Shown here piece by piece: positions 8,418 to 15,534 of a stretch of 30,466 bases of DNA. Position 1 is the first letter of the stretch. Each line of letters starts with the position of its first letter. A model generated the notes under the pieces. It was not told the origin of the DNA. It saw nothing but the letters and a program-made list of their open reading frames with translations, and ran no database searches. Source of the DNA: an uncultured Bacilli bacterium (lineage in GTDB: Bacteria > Bacillota_I > Bacilli_A > RF39 > UBA660); NCBI GenBank assembly GCA_934120635.1, contig CAKOUR010000016.1, positions 1-30,466 of the forward strand. The letters run 5' to 3'. A program made the position numbers and the translations under genes.

Positions 8418-9295
8418 TGGAAAAAAGAGATACAAGAATCGATGAAATTATTAATAATCTTACAACTAGAAATCGTAGCGAGAGAATAGCTATTTTTATC
8501 TGGGGAGTTTTTACTTATGCTACAGCCTTCAGTGTATTCTTTTCCCCACAAAATATTGTAACAGGAGGAACAACAGGACTTTCTTTATTAGTAGATAAAT
8601 TTCTAAAAATAGATACCAGCACTTTTGTATTTGTATCATCATTTGTTTTACTATTTATTGGTTATTTTTTACTAGGAAAAGAAAATACCATTAAAACAAT
8701 CTTTGGTGTTATCTTATTACCAATATTCTTAGAATTTACGAGCATCTTTCAAATCATGTTTCACTTAGAAATTTCTTCATTATTCTTAACGATTTTCTTC
8801 GGTGGAATAATTATGGGATTAGGAAATGGAATGATTATTAGAAGTGGATTTTCAGTAGGAGGATTTCAAACTATTTATCAAATATTCTATAAATATTTTG
8901 GAATATCTATTGGAAAATCAACTCTTTTAGTAAATGGAATCTTAGTCTTCTTCAGTGGAATAATTTTTGGATTCTCCAGTGCTTTGTATGCGATAATTGG
9001 ATTATACATTTCTTCTGTTGTAACAGATAAAGTAATGCTAGAGTCTTCGATTACCAAAACATTTTATATTATTACAGAAAAAGAAAAAGAAATCAGTCAG
9101 TATATTGTTGAAAATTTTGGTTATGGAGTAACTGTTTTAAATGCAGTAGGAGGATATAGTAATAAAGAAAAGAAAATATTAATGTGTGCTGTTCCTACTA
9201 GAAATTATTATGAATTAAAAGATGTTGTACAAAAATTAGATAAAGAAGTATTTTTTTTAATTACAGATACTTACGAAATTTACGGTGGAGTGTAA
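8417..9295 (+). CDS. YitT family membrane protein (second copy)
   Basis: A 292-residue paralogue of the preceding gene with the same plan: an N-terminal charged segment, five or six membrane segments, and a C-terminal DUF2179-like domain (VTVLNAVGGYSNKEKKILMC, then VPTRNYYELKDVVQKLDKEV). Where the first copy has NTGGTDIL this one has SVGGFQTIYQ, so the central loop has diverged while the C-terminal domain is conserved. Start and stop of the pair overlap by one base. A tandem duplication with later divergence, or a heteromeric pair, would both fit. Confidence 0.85.
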   Translation: MEKRDTRIDEIINNLTTRNRSERIAIFIWGVFTYATAFSVFFSPQNIVTGGTTGLSLLVDKFLKIDTSTFVFVSSFVLLFIGYFLLGKENTIKTIFGVILLPIFLEFTSIFQIMFHLEISSLFLTIFFGGIIMGLGNGMIIRSGFSVGGFQTIYQIFYKYFGISIGKSTLLVNGILVFFSGIIFGFSSALYAIIGLYISSVVTDKVMLESSITKTFYIITEKEKEISQYIVENFGYGVTVLNAVGGYSNKEKKILMCAVPTRNYYELKDVVQKLDKEVFFLITDTYEIYGGV

Positions 9296-9343
9296 AAAGC
9301 AAAAAAAGTACAGAAAAGACAAAACTAAAAACAATAACTATGA

Positions 9344-9349
9344 TATAAT
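9344..9349 (+). promoter_or_regulatory. -10 box for ftsEX
   Basis: GATATAATAAAA followed by AAAGGTGG (ribosome site) and ATG at 9373. It gives ftsEX a start independent of prfB. Confidence 0.5.
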
Positions 9350-9372
9350 AAAAAATAGAAAAAGGTGGTAAA

Positions 9373-10068
9373 ATGGAATTAATCAGGGTAGATAACGTCC
9401 AAAAAACATATAAAAATGGTGTTGTAGCACTGTATGATTTTAATCTAAGTATTCAAAAAGGTGAATTTGTCTTCGTTATTGGAGCAAGTGGTTCAGGAAA
9501 ATCAACTTTAATTAAAATGTTATATCGTGAAGAAAGACCAGATAAAGGTTCTATTTTTATTGGAGGAATTAATGTTGCTAAACTAAAAAATAGAAAAGTA
9601 TATATCTTAAGAAGAAAACTTGGGGTTGTATTCCAAGACTTTAAACTACTTCCTAAGCTTACTGTATTTGAAAATGTTGCTTTTGCAATGGAAGTATTTG
9701 GCTATGAAAAAGGAGAAATTCAAAAAAGAGTATTAGAAGTTCTTGATTTAGTTGGATTAAAAAATAAAGTAAGACAATATCCTGATCAACTATCAGGAGG
9801 AGAACAACAAAGAGTAGTTATTGCAAGAGCAATTGTCAATAAACCAAAATTATTAATTTGTGATGAACCAACAGGAAATCTTGATCCAGATACATCATTA
9901 GAAATTATGAAAGTACTTGAAAATATAAATAATTTAGGAACAACAATTATTATGGCAACTCATGATCGAGAAATCGTCGATAAAATGAAAAAAAGAGTTA
10001 TTTTAATTGAAGCAGGAAGATTAAAGAAAGACTATGAGAAAGGAACATATTATAATGAGAGGTATTAG
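9373..10068 (+). CDS. ftsE: Cell-division ABC transporter ATPase FtsE
   Basis: FtsE is the cytoplasmic ATPase that drives FtsX, which in Gram-positive bacteria activates a peptidoglycan hydrolase at the cell wall. Visible motifs are Walker A GASGSGKST (residues 37-45), the Q-loop in VVFQDFKLLP, signature LSGGEQQR, Walker B LLICDEPTGNLDP and the switch His in MATHDREIV. At 231 residues it has the usual length. The 3' end overlaps ftsX, so the two are co-translated. No PcsB/CwlO-like hydrolase partner is encoded in this window. Confidence 0.95.
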   Translation: MELIRVDNVQKTYKNGVVALYDFNLSIQKGEFVFVIGASGSGKSTLIKMLYREERPDKGSIFIGGINVAKLKNRKVYILRRKLGVVFQDFKLLPKLTVFENVAFAMEVFGYEKGEIQKRVLEVLDLVGLKNKVRQYPDQLSGGEQQRVVIARAIVNKPKLLICDEPTGNLDPDTSLEIMKVLENINNLGTTIIMATHDREIVDKMKKRVILIEAGRLKKDYEKGTYYNERY

Positions 10069-10957
10069 AACAATTCAAAGATATATCAGAGATGCTTTTA
10101 AAAGCGTAATTAGAAATTTTTCATTATCATTAGCATCTATCTCCTGTATTGCGATTACATTAATAGTAGTTGCTTTTTCCTTAGTAATTTCTTATAACGT
10201 AGAAAACTTCACCGAATCCATCCGAAAAGATGTTACCATGGTAATCTTTTTAAATAAAGATGCAGGAAAATCAGATTATGCTAGAATAGAAAAAGCTATC
10301 AGAGGAACAGGTAACGTAGAAAAGTTAACTTTTAAAACGAAACAACAATCAGCAAAAGAAACGGCCAAAGGAAATGAAGTATTTGAAACGATTATTAATA
10401 GTTGGACAGATGATACTAATCCACTACTAGATAGTTTTGAATTAAAAGTAAAAGATGTAGAAAGTATAAAGGAAACTGCTAAAACAATAAAAAAAATAGA
10501 TAAAGTGAATACTGTTAGTTACGGAGAAGATATGGTAGATCAATTAATTACTATTTTTGACGTTGTCAAAAAAGTATCTATCGGAGCAGTAGTAGCTTTA
10601 ATTGTCGTAACAGCATTTCTAATTGCGAATACCATTAAATTAGCAATCTATGCTAGAAAAAGGGAAATCGAAATCATGAGATTAGTAGGAGCATCAAATA
10701 TTTCCATAAAAATTCCATTTGTAATTGAAGGACTATTCTTAGGACTATTAGGTTCTATCATTCCTATCATTATTACTATTTATGGATATACATCTCTATA
10801 TAACTTCTTCCACGGAAAACTATTCTCTTCATCTCTAGCAAAATTAATCTCACCAACACCATTTGTCTACTTAGCATCATTACTATTAATGATAATTGGA
10901 ATATTAGTAGGAATGTTTGGCTCATGGAGAGCAGTAAAAAAATACTTAAAAATATAA
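10055..10957 (+). CDS. ftsX: Cell-division protein FtsX
   Basis: The membrane partner of FtsE. About 300 residues with four membrane segments: one near the N-terminus (after RYIRDAFKSVIRN), an extracellular domain of about 110 residues, then three in the C-terminal half within an FtsX/MacB-type domain (KREIEIMRLVGASNISIKIP is the characteristic cytoplasmic segment). I chose ATG 10055 because AAAGGA lies at a good distance upstream; an in-frame ATG at 10034 has poor ribosome-site support. It overlaps ftsE by 14 bases. The extracellular domain is where the wall hydrolase is expected to dock. Confidence 0.93.
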   Translation: MRGIRTIQRYIRDAFKSVIRNFSLSLASISCIAITLIVVAFSLVISYNVENFTESIRKDVTMVIFLNKDAGKSDYARIEKAIRGTGNVEKLTFKTKQQSAKETAKGNEVFETIINSWTDDTNPLLDSFELKVKDVESIKETAKTIKKIDKVNTVSYGEDMVDQLITIFDVVKKVSIGAVVALIVVTAFLIANTIKLAIYARKREIEIMRLVGASNISIKIPFVIEGLFLGLLGSIIPIIITIYGYTSLYNFFHGKLFSSSLAKLISPTPFVYLASLLLMIIGILVGMFGSWRAVKKYLKI

Positions 10958-10960
10958 TAA

Positions 10961-11001
10961 AAATAAGAAACTTTCTAGATTTTATCTATAGTTTCTTATT
11001 T
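10961..11001. terminator. Bidirectional terminator between ftsX and the DUF2624-like gene
   Basis: A 12-bp perfect stem (10961-10972 with 10990-11001; AAATAAGAAACT / AGTTTCTTATTT) with T runs on both strands. It lies directly after ftsX and overlaps the 3' end of the convergent gene. Confidence 0.7.
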
Positions 11002-11252
11002 TTCACTTTCTCTAAATATAATTGATAATACTCCAGGATTTTTAAATAAGTAGAAGAAGAAACCTTATCTTTAATTTCTAACAACACTTCTTTCTCTTTA
11101 CCAAGAAAAAAATCTTGATATCTTGTTTTAATATAAAAATAAATAACATCAATTTCGTCATCACGAAGAGAAATATTTTGCTTACTTGCAAAATTAACAA
11201 TATCATTTTTAGTTAATTTCTTAATATAATTAAGAATAAAAAATTGATTCAT
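10986..11252 (-). CDS. DUF2624-like small protein
   Basis: An 88-residue, all-helical looking protein: MNQFFILNYIKKLTKNDIVN, then FASKQNISLRDDEIDVIYFY, with a segment near the end reading SSSTYLKILEYYQLYLEKVK. Size and pattern resemble the DUF2624 family (Bacillus YqfT), whose function is unknown. I place the start at ATG 11252; an open frame reaches GTG 11264, but that GTG run looks like the ribosome site itself (GTGGTGGTG). A TATAAT box lies about 15 bases upstream on the same strand. The family call rests on overall resemblance and is moderate. Confidence 0.6.
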   Translation of the reverse strand: MNQFFILNYIKKLTKNDIVNFASKQNISLRDDEIDVIYFYIKTRYQDFFLGKEKEVLLEIKDKVSSSTYLKILEYYQLYLEKVKNKKL

Positions 11253-11267
11253 CAGCACCACCACTTT

Positions 11268-11273
11268 ATTATA
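11268..11273 (-). promoter_or_regulatory. -10 box for the DUF2624-like gene
   Basis: TATAAT on the minus strand, followed directly by AAAGTGGTGG and the start at 11252. It is divergent from the penicillin-binding protein promoter. Confidence 0.5.
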
Positions 11274-11371
11274 TGTAAATACTTTACAAAAAGAAGAAAA
11301 AGTAGAAGTATTTTTTTTAAAATAATTATTTTTAATAGCAAAAATCTATTTCAAATGATACATATTTCTGC

Positions 11372-11377
11372 TATAAT
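11372..11377 (+). promoter_or_regulatory. -10 box for the penicillin-binding protein gene
   Basis: TATAAT about 15 bases before the strong ribosome site GAGGAGG (11391-11397), with ATG at 11405. No good -35 is evident. Confidence 0.5.
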
Positions 11378-11404
11378 GATACTGATATGTGAGGAGGAAA
11401 AAAT

Positions 11405-13648
11405 ATGGCAAAGAAAAAAATAAAATTAAAAGGATCCAATTTTTTGGATAAAAATAAGCCAATTAACAAAGTTAGAAAAACTAAAGTAACTTCTCATAAA
11501 GAACAAAGTTTTACACATAAAAAGCCAATTAATAAAGTAGCAAAAGTAAAACAGGTAGTAAAGAAAAATAATTTAAGACCATATAGTAACAATCAAAAAG
11601 TAGGCTCATCATCAGGAAGATATTTACCAGACATTATCGAAAAGCGCTATATATTTCTTGTTGCTTTAACAGTTGCTGTATTCAGTGCAATTACAGTAAA
11701 ATTATTTCAATTACAAGTATTAGAAGCAGATAATTACGAGGAAAAATTAGTAGCAGCAACTGAAAAAGTAGTAGAAGGAGAATCTACACCAAGAGGAAGA
11801 ATATATGATAGAAATTATAAGTTACTAGTAGATAACGAAGCCGTAAAAACAATTTATTACAAAAAAGAAAGTGGAATAACTAGCAAAGAAGAAATCAAAT
11901 TAGCAAAAATATTAGCCGAAAAAATTGATGTTGATTATAGCAAGTTAAGTGAAAAAATGTTAAAAACTTTTTGGTATAAAAATCATGAAAAAGAAGCAGC
12001 AGCAAAAATTACTAAAGAAGAAAGAGAAAAATATAATGAGAGAAAATTAAATGATGATGATTTAGAAAATTTAATTTATGAAAGAATTACCCCAGAAGAT
12101 TTAGCTGAGTATAATGAGTTAGATAAAAAAACAGCATATATATATTATTTGATGAATAAAGGATACTCTTATGCTGAGAAAGTTATAAAAAACAGAGGAG
12201 TAACAGATGAAGAATATGCTTTTGTTAGTGAGAATATTGACACTCTAAAAGGAGTAAATACCAAATTAGATTGGGAAAGAACTTATCCGTATGGAGAGGT
12301 ATTTAAGTCGATTTTAGGAAATGTTTCTAGTTCTACTCAAGGAATTCCTTCTGAATTAGTAGAAGAGTATTTAAAAGAAGGATATAGTATGAATGATCGA
12401 GTAGGAATAAGTTATTTAGAGTTTCAATATGAAAAATACTTAAAAGGAACAAAAGCTAAGTATAAGGTAACAAGTGGAAATAATTATGAATTAATTGATG
12501 CTGGAAAAAGAGGAAATGATATCGTCCTAACAATCGATATTGAACTTCAAAAGTATTTAGAAGATCAATTAACAAATGAAGTTTTATCGACCAAATCAGA
12601 GGCCCATACAGCATATTATGATCATAGTTTTGCTGTTGTTGCTAATCCTAAAACAGGAGAAATATTAGCAATGGCAGGAAAACAAGTAAAGAAAGAAAAT
12701 GGTCAATATAAAGTAACAGATTATACTCCAGGAGTAATTACTACTTCAGTAACTCCAGGATCAATTGTAAAAGGAGCATCAATGCTAGTAGGATACAAAT
12801 ATGGGGCCATTAATATTGGACAATATCAAACAGATGAATGTATTAAAATTAGAAGTACTCCAGAAAAATGTTCATGGAGAACATTAGGTTACATCAATGA
12901 TATTAACGCCCTAGCGTATTCTTCCAACGTTTATCAATATAAAATAGCAATTGCTGTAGGAAATGGAAACTATCGCTATGATCAACCATTAGTTCTAGAT
13001 AAAACTGCCTTTGATAAATATAGACAAATGTATTCTTCCTTTGGTTTAGGTGTTAAAACTGGAATAGACTTACCATCAGAAGGACATGGATATTCTGGAA
13101 AATCTACTTTACCAGGACATTTATTAGATTTTTCGATAGGGCAATATGATACTTATACTCCAATTCAAATTTCTCAATATATCAATACTATTGCTAACGG
13201 AGGATCCAGACTACAGCCTTATCTATTAAAAGAAGTTTATGAAACTTCAAAAGAAAATAAAGATAGCTTCGGTACAAAAATTTATGAAGCTAGTGCTAAA
13301 GAATTAGGAAAAGTAGATGTAGAGGAAAAATACTTAAACCGAGTAAAAGAAGGATTTAAAGCAGTTGTTAGTTATGGATTAGGAACACAATATATGGGTT
13401 CATATCAAGCTATTGGTGCAGGAAAAACAGGAACCAGTCAAAGTTTTATAGATACTAATAAAGATGGAGTAGTTGATACAGAAACTATTACAACAAGCTT
13501 CGTTGGCTATGCTCCATATAATGATCCTAAAATGAGTATTGTTGTAATTAGTCCCGATGTAGCAGATGCTAGTGCAGAGACAACAAGTGGTATTAACAAG
13601 AGATTGTCATCAGAAATTGTCAATAAATACTTTGAAATTTATAAATAA
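11405..13648 (+). CDS. Class B penicillin-binding protein (peptidoglycan transpeptidase)
   Basis: Cross-links peptidoglycan peptides outside the membrane. 747 residues: a basic cytoplasmic N-terminus of about 77 residues with a repeated KPINKV motif, one membrane segment (about 78-98), a dimerisation domain beginning TPRGRIYDRNYKLLVDN, and a C-terminal transpeptidase. The three active-site motifs are intact: S453-I-V-K456 (SxxK), S506-S-N508 (SxN) and K674-T-G676 (KTG, in GAGKTGTSQ). There is no glycosyltransferase domain, so it is class B (PBP2/FtsI type). Whether it serves elongation or division is undecided; ftsEX lies upstream but other division genes are absent. The long Lys-rich cytoplasmic tail is unusual and may bind a partner. 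Confidence 0.92.
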   Translation: MAKKKIKLKGSNFLDKNKPINKVRKTKVTSHKEQSFTHKKPINKVAKVKQVVKKNNLRPYSNNQKVGSSSGRYLPDIIEKRYIFLVALTVAVFSAITVKLFQLQVLEADNYEEKLVAATEKVVEGESTPRGRIYDRNYKLLVDNEAVKTIYYKKESGITSKEEIKLAKILAEKIDVDYSKLSEKMLKTFWYKNHEKEAAAKITKEEREKYNERKLNDDDLENLIYERITPEDLAEYNELDKKTAYIYYLMNKGYSYAEKVIKNRGVTDEEYAFVSENIDTLKGVNTKLDWERTYPYGEVFKSILGNVSSSTQGIPSELVEEYLKEGYSMNDRVGISYLEFQYEKYLKGTKAKYKVTSGNNYELIDAGKRGNDIVLTIDIELQKYLEDQLTNEVLSTKSEAHTAYYDHSFAVVANPKTGEILAMAGKQVKKENGQYKVTDYTPGVITTSVTPGSIVKGASMLVGYKYGAINIGQYQTDECIKIRSTPEKCSWRTLGYINDINALAYSSNVYQYKIAIAVGNGNYRYDQPLVLDKTAFDKYRQMYSSFGLGVKTGIDLPSEGHGYSGKSTLPGHLLDFSIGQYDTYTPIQISQYINTIANGGSRLQPYLLKEVYETSKENKDSFGTKIYEASAKELGKVDVEEKYLNRVKEGFKAVVSYGLGTQYMGSYQAIGAGKTGTSQSFIDTNKDGVVDTETITTSFVGYAPYNDPKMSIVVISPDVADASAETTSGINKRLSSEIVNKYFEIYK

Positions 13649-13659
13649 TGTGGTATAAT
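13632..13659 (+). promoter_or_regulatory. Promoter for rpmG
   Basis: TTGAAA (13632-13637), a 16-base spacer, then an extended -10 TGGTATAAT (13651-13659). The -35 lies inside the 3' end of the preceding gene. Confidence 0.65.
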
Positions 13660-13688
13660 ACGTTCAGTGCTTTAAAAGGAGGTGCATT

Positions 13689-13859
13689 ATGGCTAAGAAA
13701 GATAGTAGAACTTTAGTAACATTAACTTGTCAAGAATGTAAGAAAGTTACTTATAGAACTCCAAAGAACAGTGATAATACAAAAGAAAAATTAAGCTTAA
13801 ATAAATATTGTAGTAATTGCCGTAAAGTATGTGAGTTTAAAGAAACAAAAACAAAATAG
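13689..13859 (+). CDS. rpmG: 50S ribosomal protein L33
   Basis: A 56-residue protein starting MAKKDSRTLVTLTCQECKKV and ending VCEFKETKTK. Two Cys pairs (CQEC and CSNC) form the zinc ribbon of the zinc-binding L33 type. AAAGGAGG stands 6 bases before the ATG. It is followed 16 bases later by efp, and the two are probably co-transcribed from the promoter at 13632. The Cys-containing form implies no zinc-sparing at this locus. Confidence 0.93.
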   Translation: MAKKDSRTLVTLTCQECKKVTYRTPKNSDNTKEKLSLNKYCSNCRKVCEFKETKTK

Positions 13860-13875
13860 TTAAAGGGGAATTAAG

Positions 13876-14433
13876 ATGATTAATGTAAATGATTTTAAAA
13901 ATGGAGTAACCATTAGTTATGATGGAAATATTTACCAAGTATTAGAGTCTGATCATGTAAAACCAGGAAAAGGAGCAGCAATTGTTAAAGCCAAATTAAA
14001 AAATTTGAGAACTGGTGCAATTGCTATGCAGACATTTAATGCTGGAATAACAGTTCCAAAAGCTCACATCAATAAACAACAAATGCAATATTTATATGCA
14101 ACAGGTAATAGTTATAGTTTCATGAATATGGAAACATATGAACAAATTGAATTAGATGAAAGTCAAATTAAAGATCAAGTAAAATTCCTAAAAGAAGGTT
14201 TAAATGTTTATATTACTTTCTATGAAAATGAAATGTTAGGATTAGAATTACCAGAAAAAATTGACTATAAAATTACATCTACTGAACCAGCAATCAAAGG
14301 AAATACAGCAACAAATGCAACAAAAGATGCGATTATTGAAACTGGATTATTAGTACGTGTACCTTTGTTTATTGACGAAGGAGAAGAGATAATTGTATCT
14401 ACCAAAGATGGTAAGTACGTATCAAGAAAATAA
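13876..14433 (+). CDS. efp: Translation elongation factor P
   Basis: EF-P binds between the ribosomal P and E sites and relieves stalling at polyproline. 185 residues with three beta-barrel domains: an N-terminal KOW-like domain and two OB domains. The functional loop at the domain I tip reads VKPGKGA, with Lys32 the residue that is modified in other bacteria; the Pro-Gly-Lys-Gly form is like Bacillus EF-P. No EpmA/EpmB-type modification genes are in the window. Relevant clients nearby include the Pro-rich repeat protein at 1-426, though its prolines are not consecutive. Confidence 0.95.
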   Translation: MINVNDFKNGVTISYDGNIYQVLESDHVKPGKGAAIVKAKLKNLRTGAIAMQTFNAGITVPKAHINKQQMQYLYATGNSYSFMNMETYEQIELDESQIKDQVKFLKEGLNVYITFYENEMLGLELPEKIDYKITSTEPAIKGNTATNATKDAIIETGLLVRVPLFIDEGEEIIVSTKDGKYVSRK

Positions 14434-14434
14434 G

Positions 14435-14450
14435 GAAATCCTTTTTTTCT
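14435..14450 (+). terminator. Short stem with T tract after efp (possible attenuator)
   Basis: AAGG..CCTT in AAGGAAATCCTT directly followed by a T run, just after the efp stop. The stem is short, so it may only partly stop transcription into the DUF177 gene. Confidence 0.4.
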
Positions 14451-14465
14451 TTACAGGAGATAAAA

Positions 14466-14966
14466 ATGAATATTGATTTAACAAAACTAATTACCAATGT
14501 AGAAGAAGAAATTATTATAAATGATTCATTTGAATTAGATAAAGAATTATTTTTAAAAACATCAATTCGTTCTCTAAAAAACACAAAATTTGAGGGAACA
14601 ATTACAAAGTTATGTGATGGAAACTACGAAATTGAAGGAAAAATATCAGGAGTTATGGTTTTACCAGATGATATTACCCTAGAAGATGTTGATTATCCAT
14701 TTGAAAGTAATGTTTCAGAAAAGTTTTGTGAATTAGGAAAAAATGATGAAAATAATTTAGAAATTGTCAGAAATAGACTTGATATTCAAGAATTTTTATG
14801 GCAAAATATATTAGTGGAAATTCCTTTAAAAGTGAAATCTGAAAAGACAGAAAATTTAACATTAAAGGGAGATGGATGGCGTCTTGTTACAGAAGAAGAA
14901 TTAAAAGAAGGTAATAATTCTCCATTTAGTGAGTTAAGTAAAATATTTGATTCAAGGAAGGAGTGA
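14466..14966 (+). CDS. DUF177 (YceD family) protein upstream of rpmF
   Basis: A 166-residue acidic protein. The YceD/DUF177 family is recognised by its place immediately upstream of rpmF and by its core pattern: KFEGTITKLCDGNYEIEGKI, then a segment on binding and folding (VMVLPDDITLEDVDYPFES), ending with a Glu-rich tail. In other bacteria it affects 23S rRNA levels and is linked to ribosome large-subunit assembly; the molecular action is not settled. It ends 4 bases before rpmF and shares its transcript. Residues that hold metal in some members (Cys pairs) are not present; only single Cys residues are seen. Confidence 0.8.
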   Translation: MNIDLTKLITNVEEEIIINDSFELDKELFLKTSIRSLKNTKFEGTITKLCDGNYEIEGKISGVMVLPDDITLEDVDYPFESNVSEKFCELGKNDENNLEIVRNRLDIQEFLWQNILVEIPLKVKSEKTENLTLKGDGWRLVTEEELKEGNNSPFSELSKIFDSRKE

Positions 14967-14970
14967 GAAC

Positions 14971-15144
14971 ATGGCAGTTCCATTTAGAAAAGTAAGTAAA
15001 ACTAGAAGAGATATGAGAAGAACTCATTATAAAGTAGTAGCTAATGGATTAGTAAAATGCTCAAATTGTGGCGAAATGATTCGTCCTCACAGAGTATGTC
15101 CAAAGTGCGGATTTTATAAGGGAGAACAAGTAGTTTCAAAGTAA
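14971..15144 (+). CDS. rpmF: 50S ribosomal protein L32
   Basis: 57 residues starting MAVPFRKVSKTRRDMRRTHY, with a zinc ribbon of two Cys pairs (CSNCGEM and CPKCGFY). I place the start at ATG 14971, preceded by AAGGAAGGAG; an in-frame ATG at 14947 would add eight residues not found in the family and would overlap the upstream gene. It follows the DUF177 gene as in many bacteria and is closed by a terminator. Confidence 0.95.
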   Translation: MAVPFRKVSKTRRDMRRTHYKVVANGLVKCSNCGEMIRPHRVCPKCGFYKGEQVVSK

Positions 15145-15167
15145 GTCCTATCTTAAGGACTTTTTTT
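15143..15167 (+). terminator. Rho-independent terminator of rpmF
   Basis: Stem AAGTCCT / AGGACTT (15143-15149 with 15156-15162), a 6-base loop and seven T residues. It begins at the stop codon. Confidence 0.8.
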
Positions 15168-15179
15168 ATTACAAAAAAT

Positions 15180-15209
15180 AACCAGTCCTATCAATTGATA
15201 AGACTGGTT
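15180..15209. repeat. 30-bp hairpin upstream of the retroelement target
   Basis: AACCAGTC (15180-15187) pairs with GACTGGTT (15202-15209), with TATC/GATA pairing inside it around AATT. One mismatch separates the two stems. It could be a second terminator or mark the edge of the retroelement region. Confidence 0.55.
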
Positions 15210-15534
15210 TTGGTAGTAGTGACCATTTAGAAAAAATCTAAACAGTCAACGAATATTCTAAAATAAAAAGCAAATAATTTTTCTAAAAATTTACATTCGA
15301 GTAGCTTGGTAAATTAAATGATAAAAAGTTTACTAATGGTTTAAGTGTGTATTTTTGAGAACAATAGCCTGAAGTGAATTTTTGGAGTTATTTAGAGTTA
15401 CATCTTTTCATTTTATCTAATTTATAGTAGAATAAAAATAGATAGTAAGATGGTAGTAAGGAATTTGATTGAACATGGTAATATAAATTGATGTAACTAT
15501 TCGAAATCCCATCTTTAGAAAAGAAGGTAAAAGG
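15210..15534 (+). other. Long non-coding leader before the DGR target gene
   Basis: About 325 bases without a convincing gene. I see no tRNA-like or riboswitch-like fold. No promoter stands out: A+T-rich -10-like stretches occur near 15425-15440, without a clear -35. The ribosome site AAGAAGG (15521-15527) lies just before ATG 15535. The transcript start, and so the length of the leader, is undetermined. Confidence 0.4.

Noticed and set aside
10034..10054. Longer FtsX starting at ATG 10034
   Set aside because: Poor ribosome site; ATG 10055 has AAAGGA at proper spacing and fits the family N-terminus.
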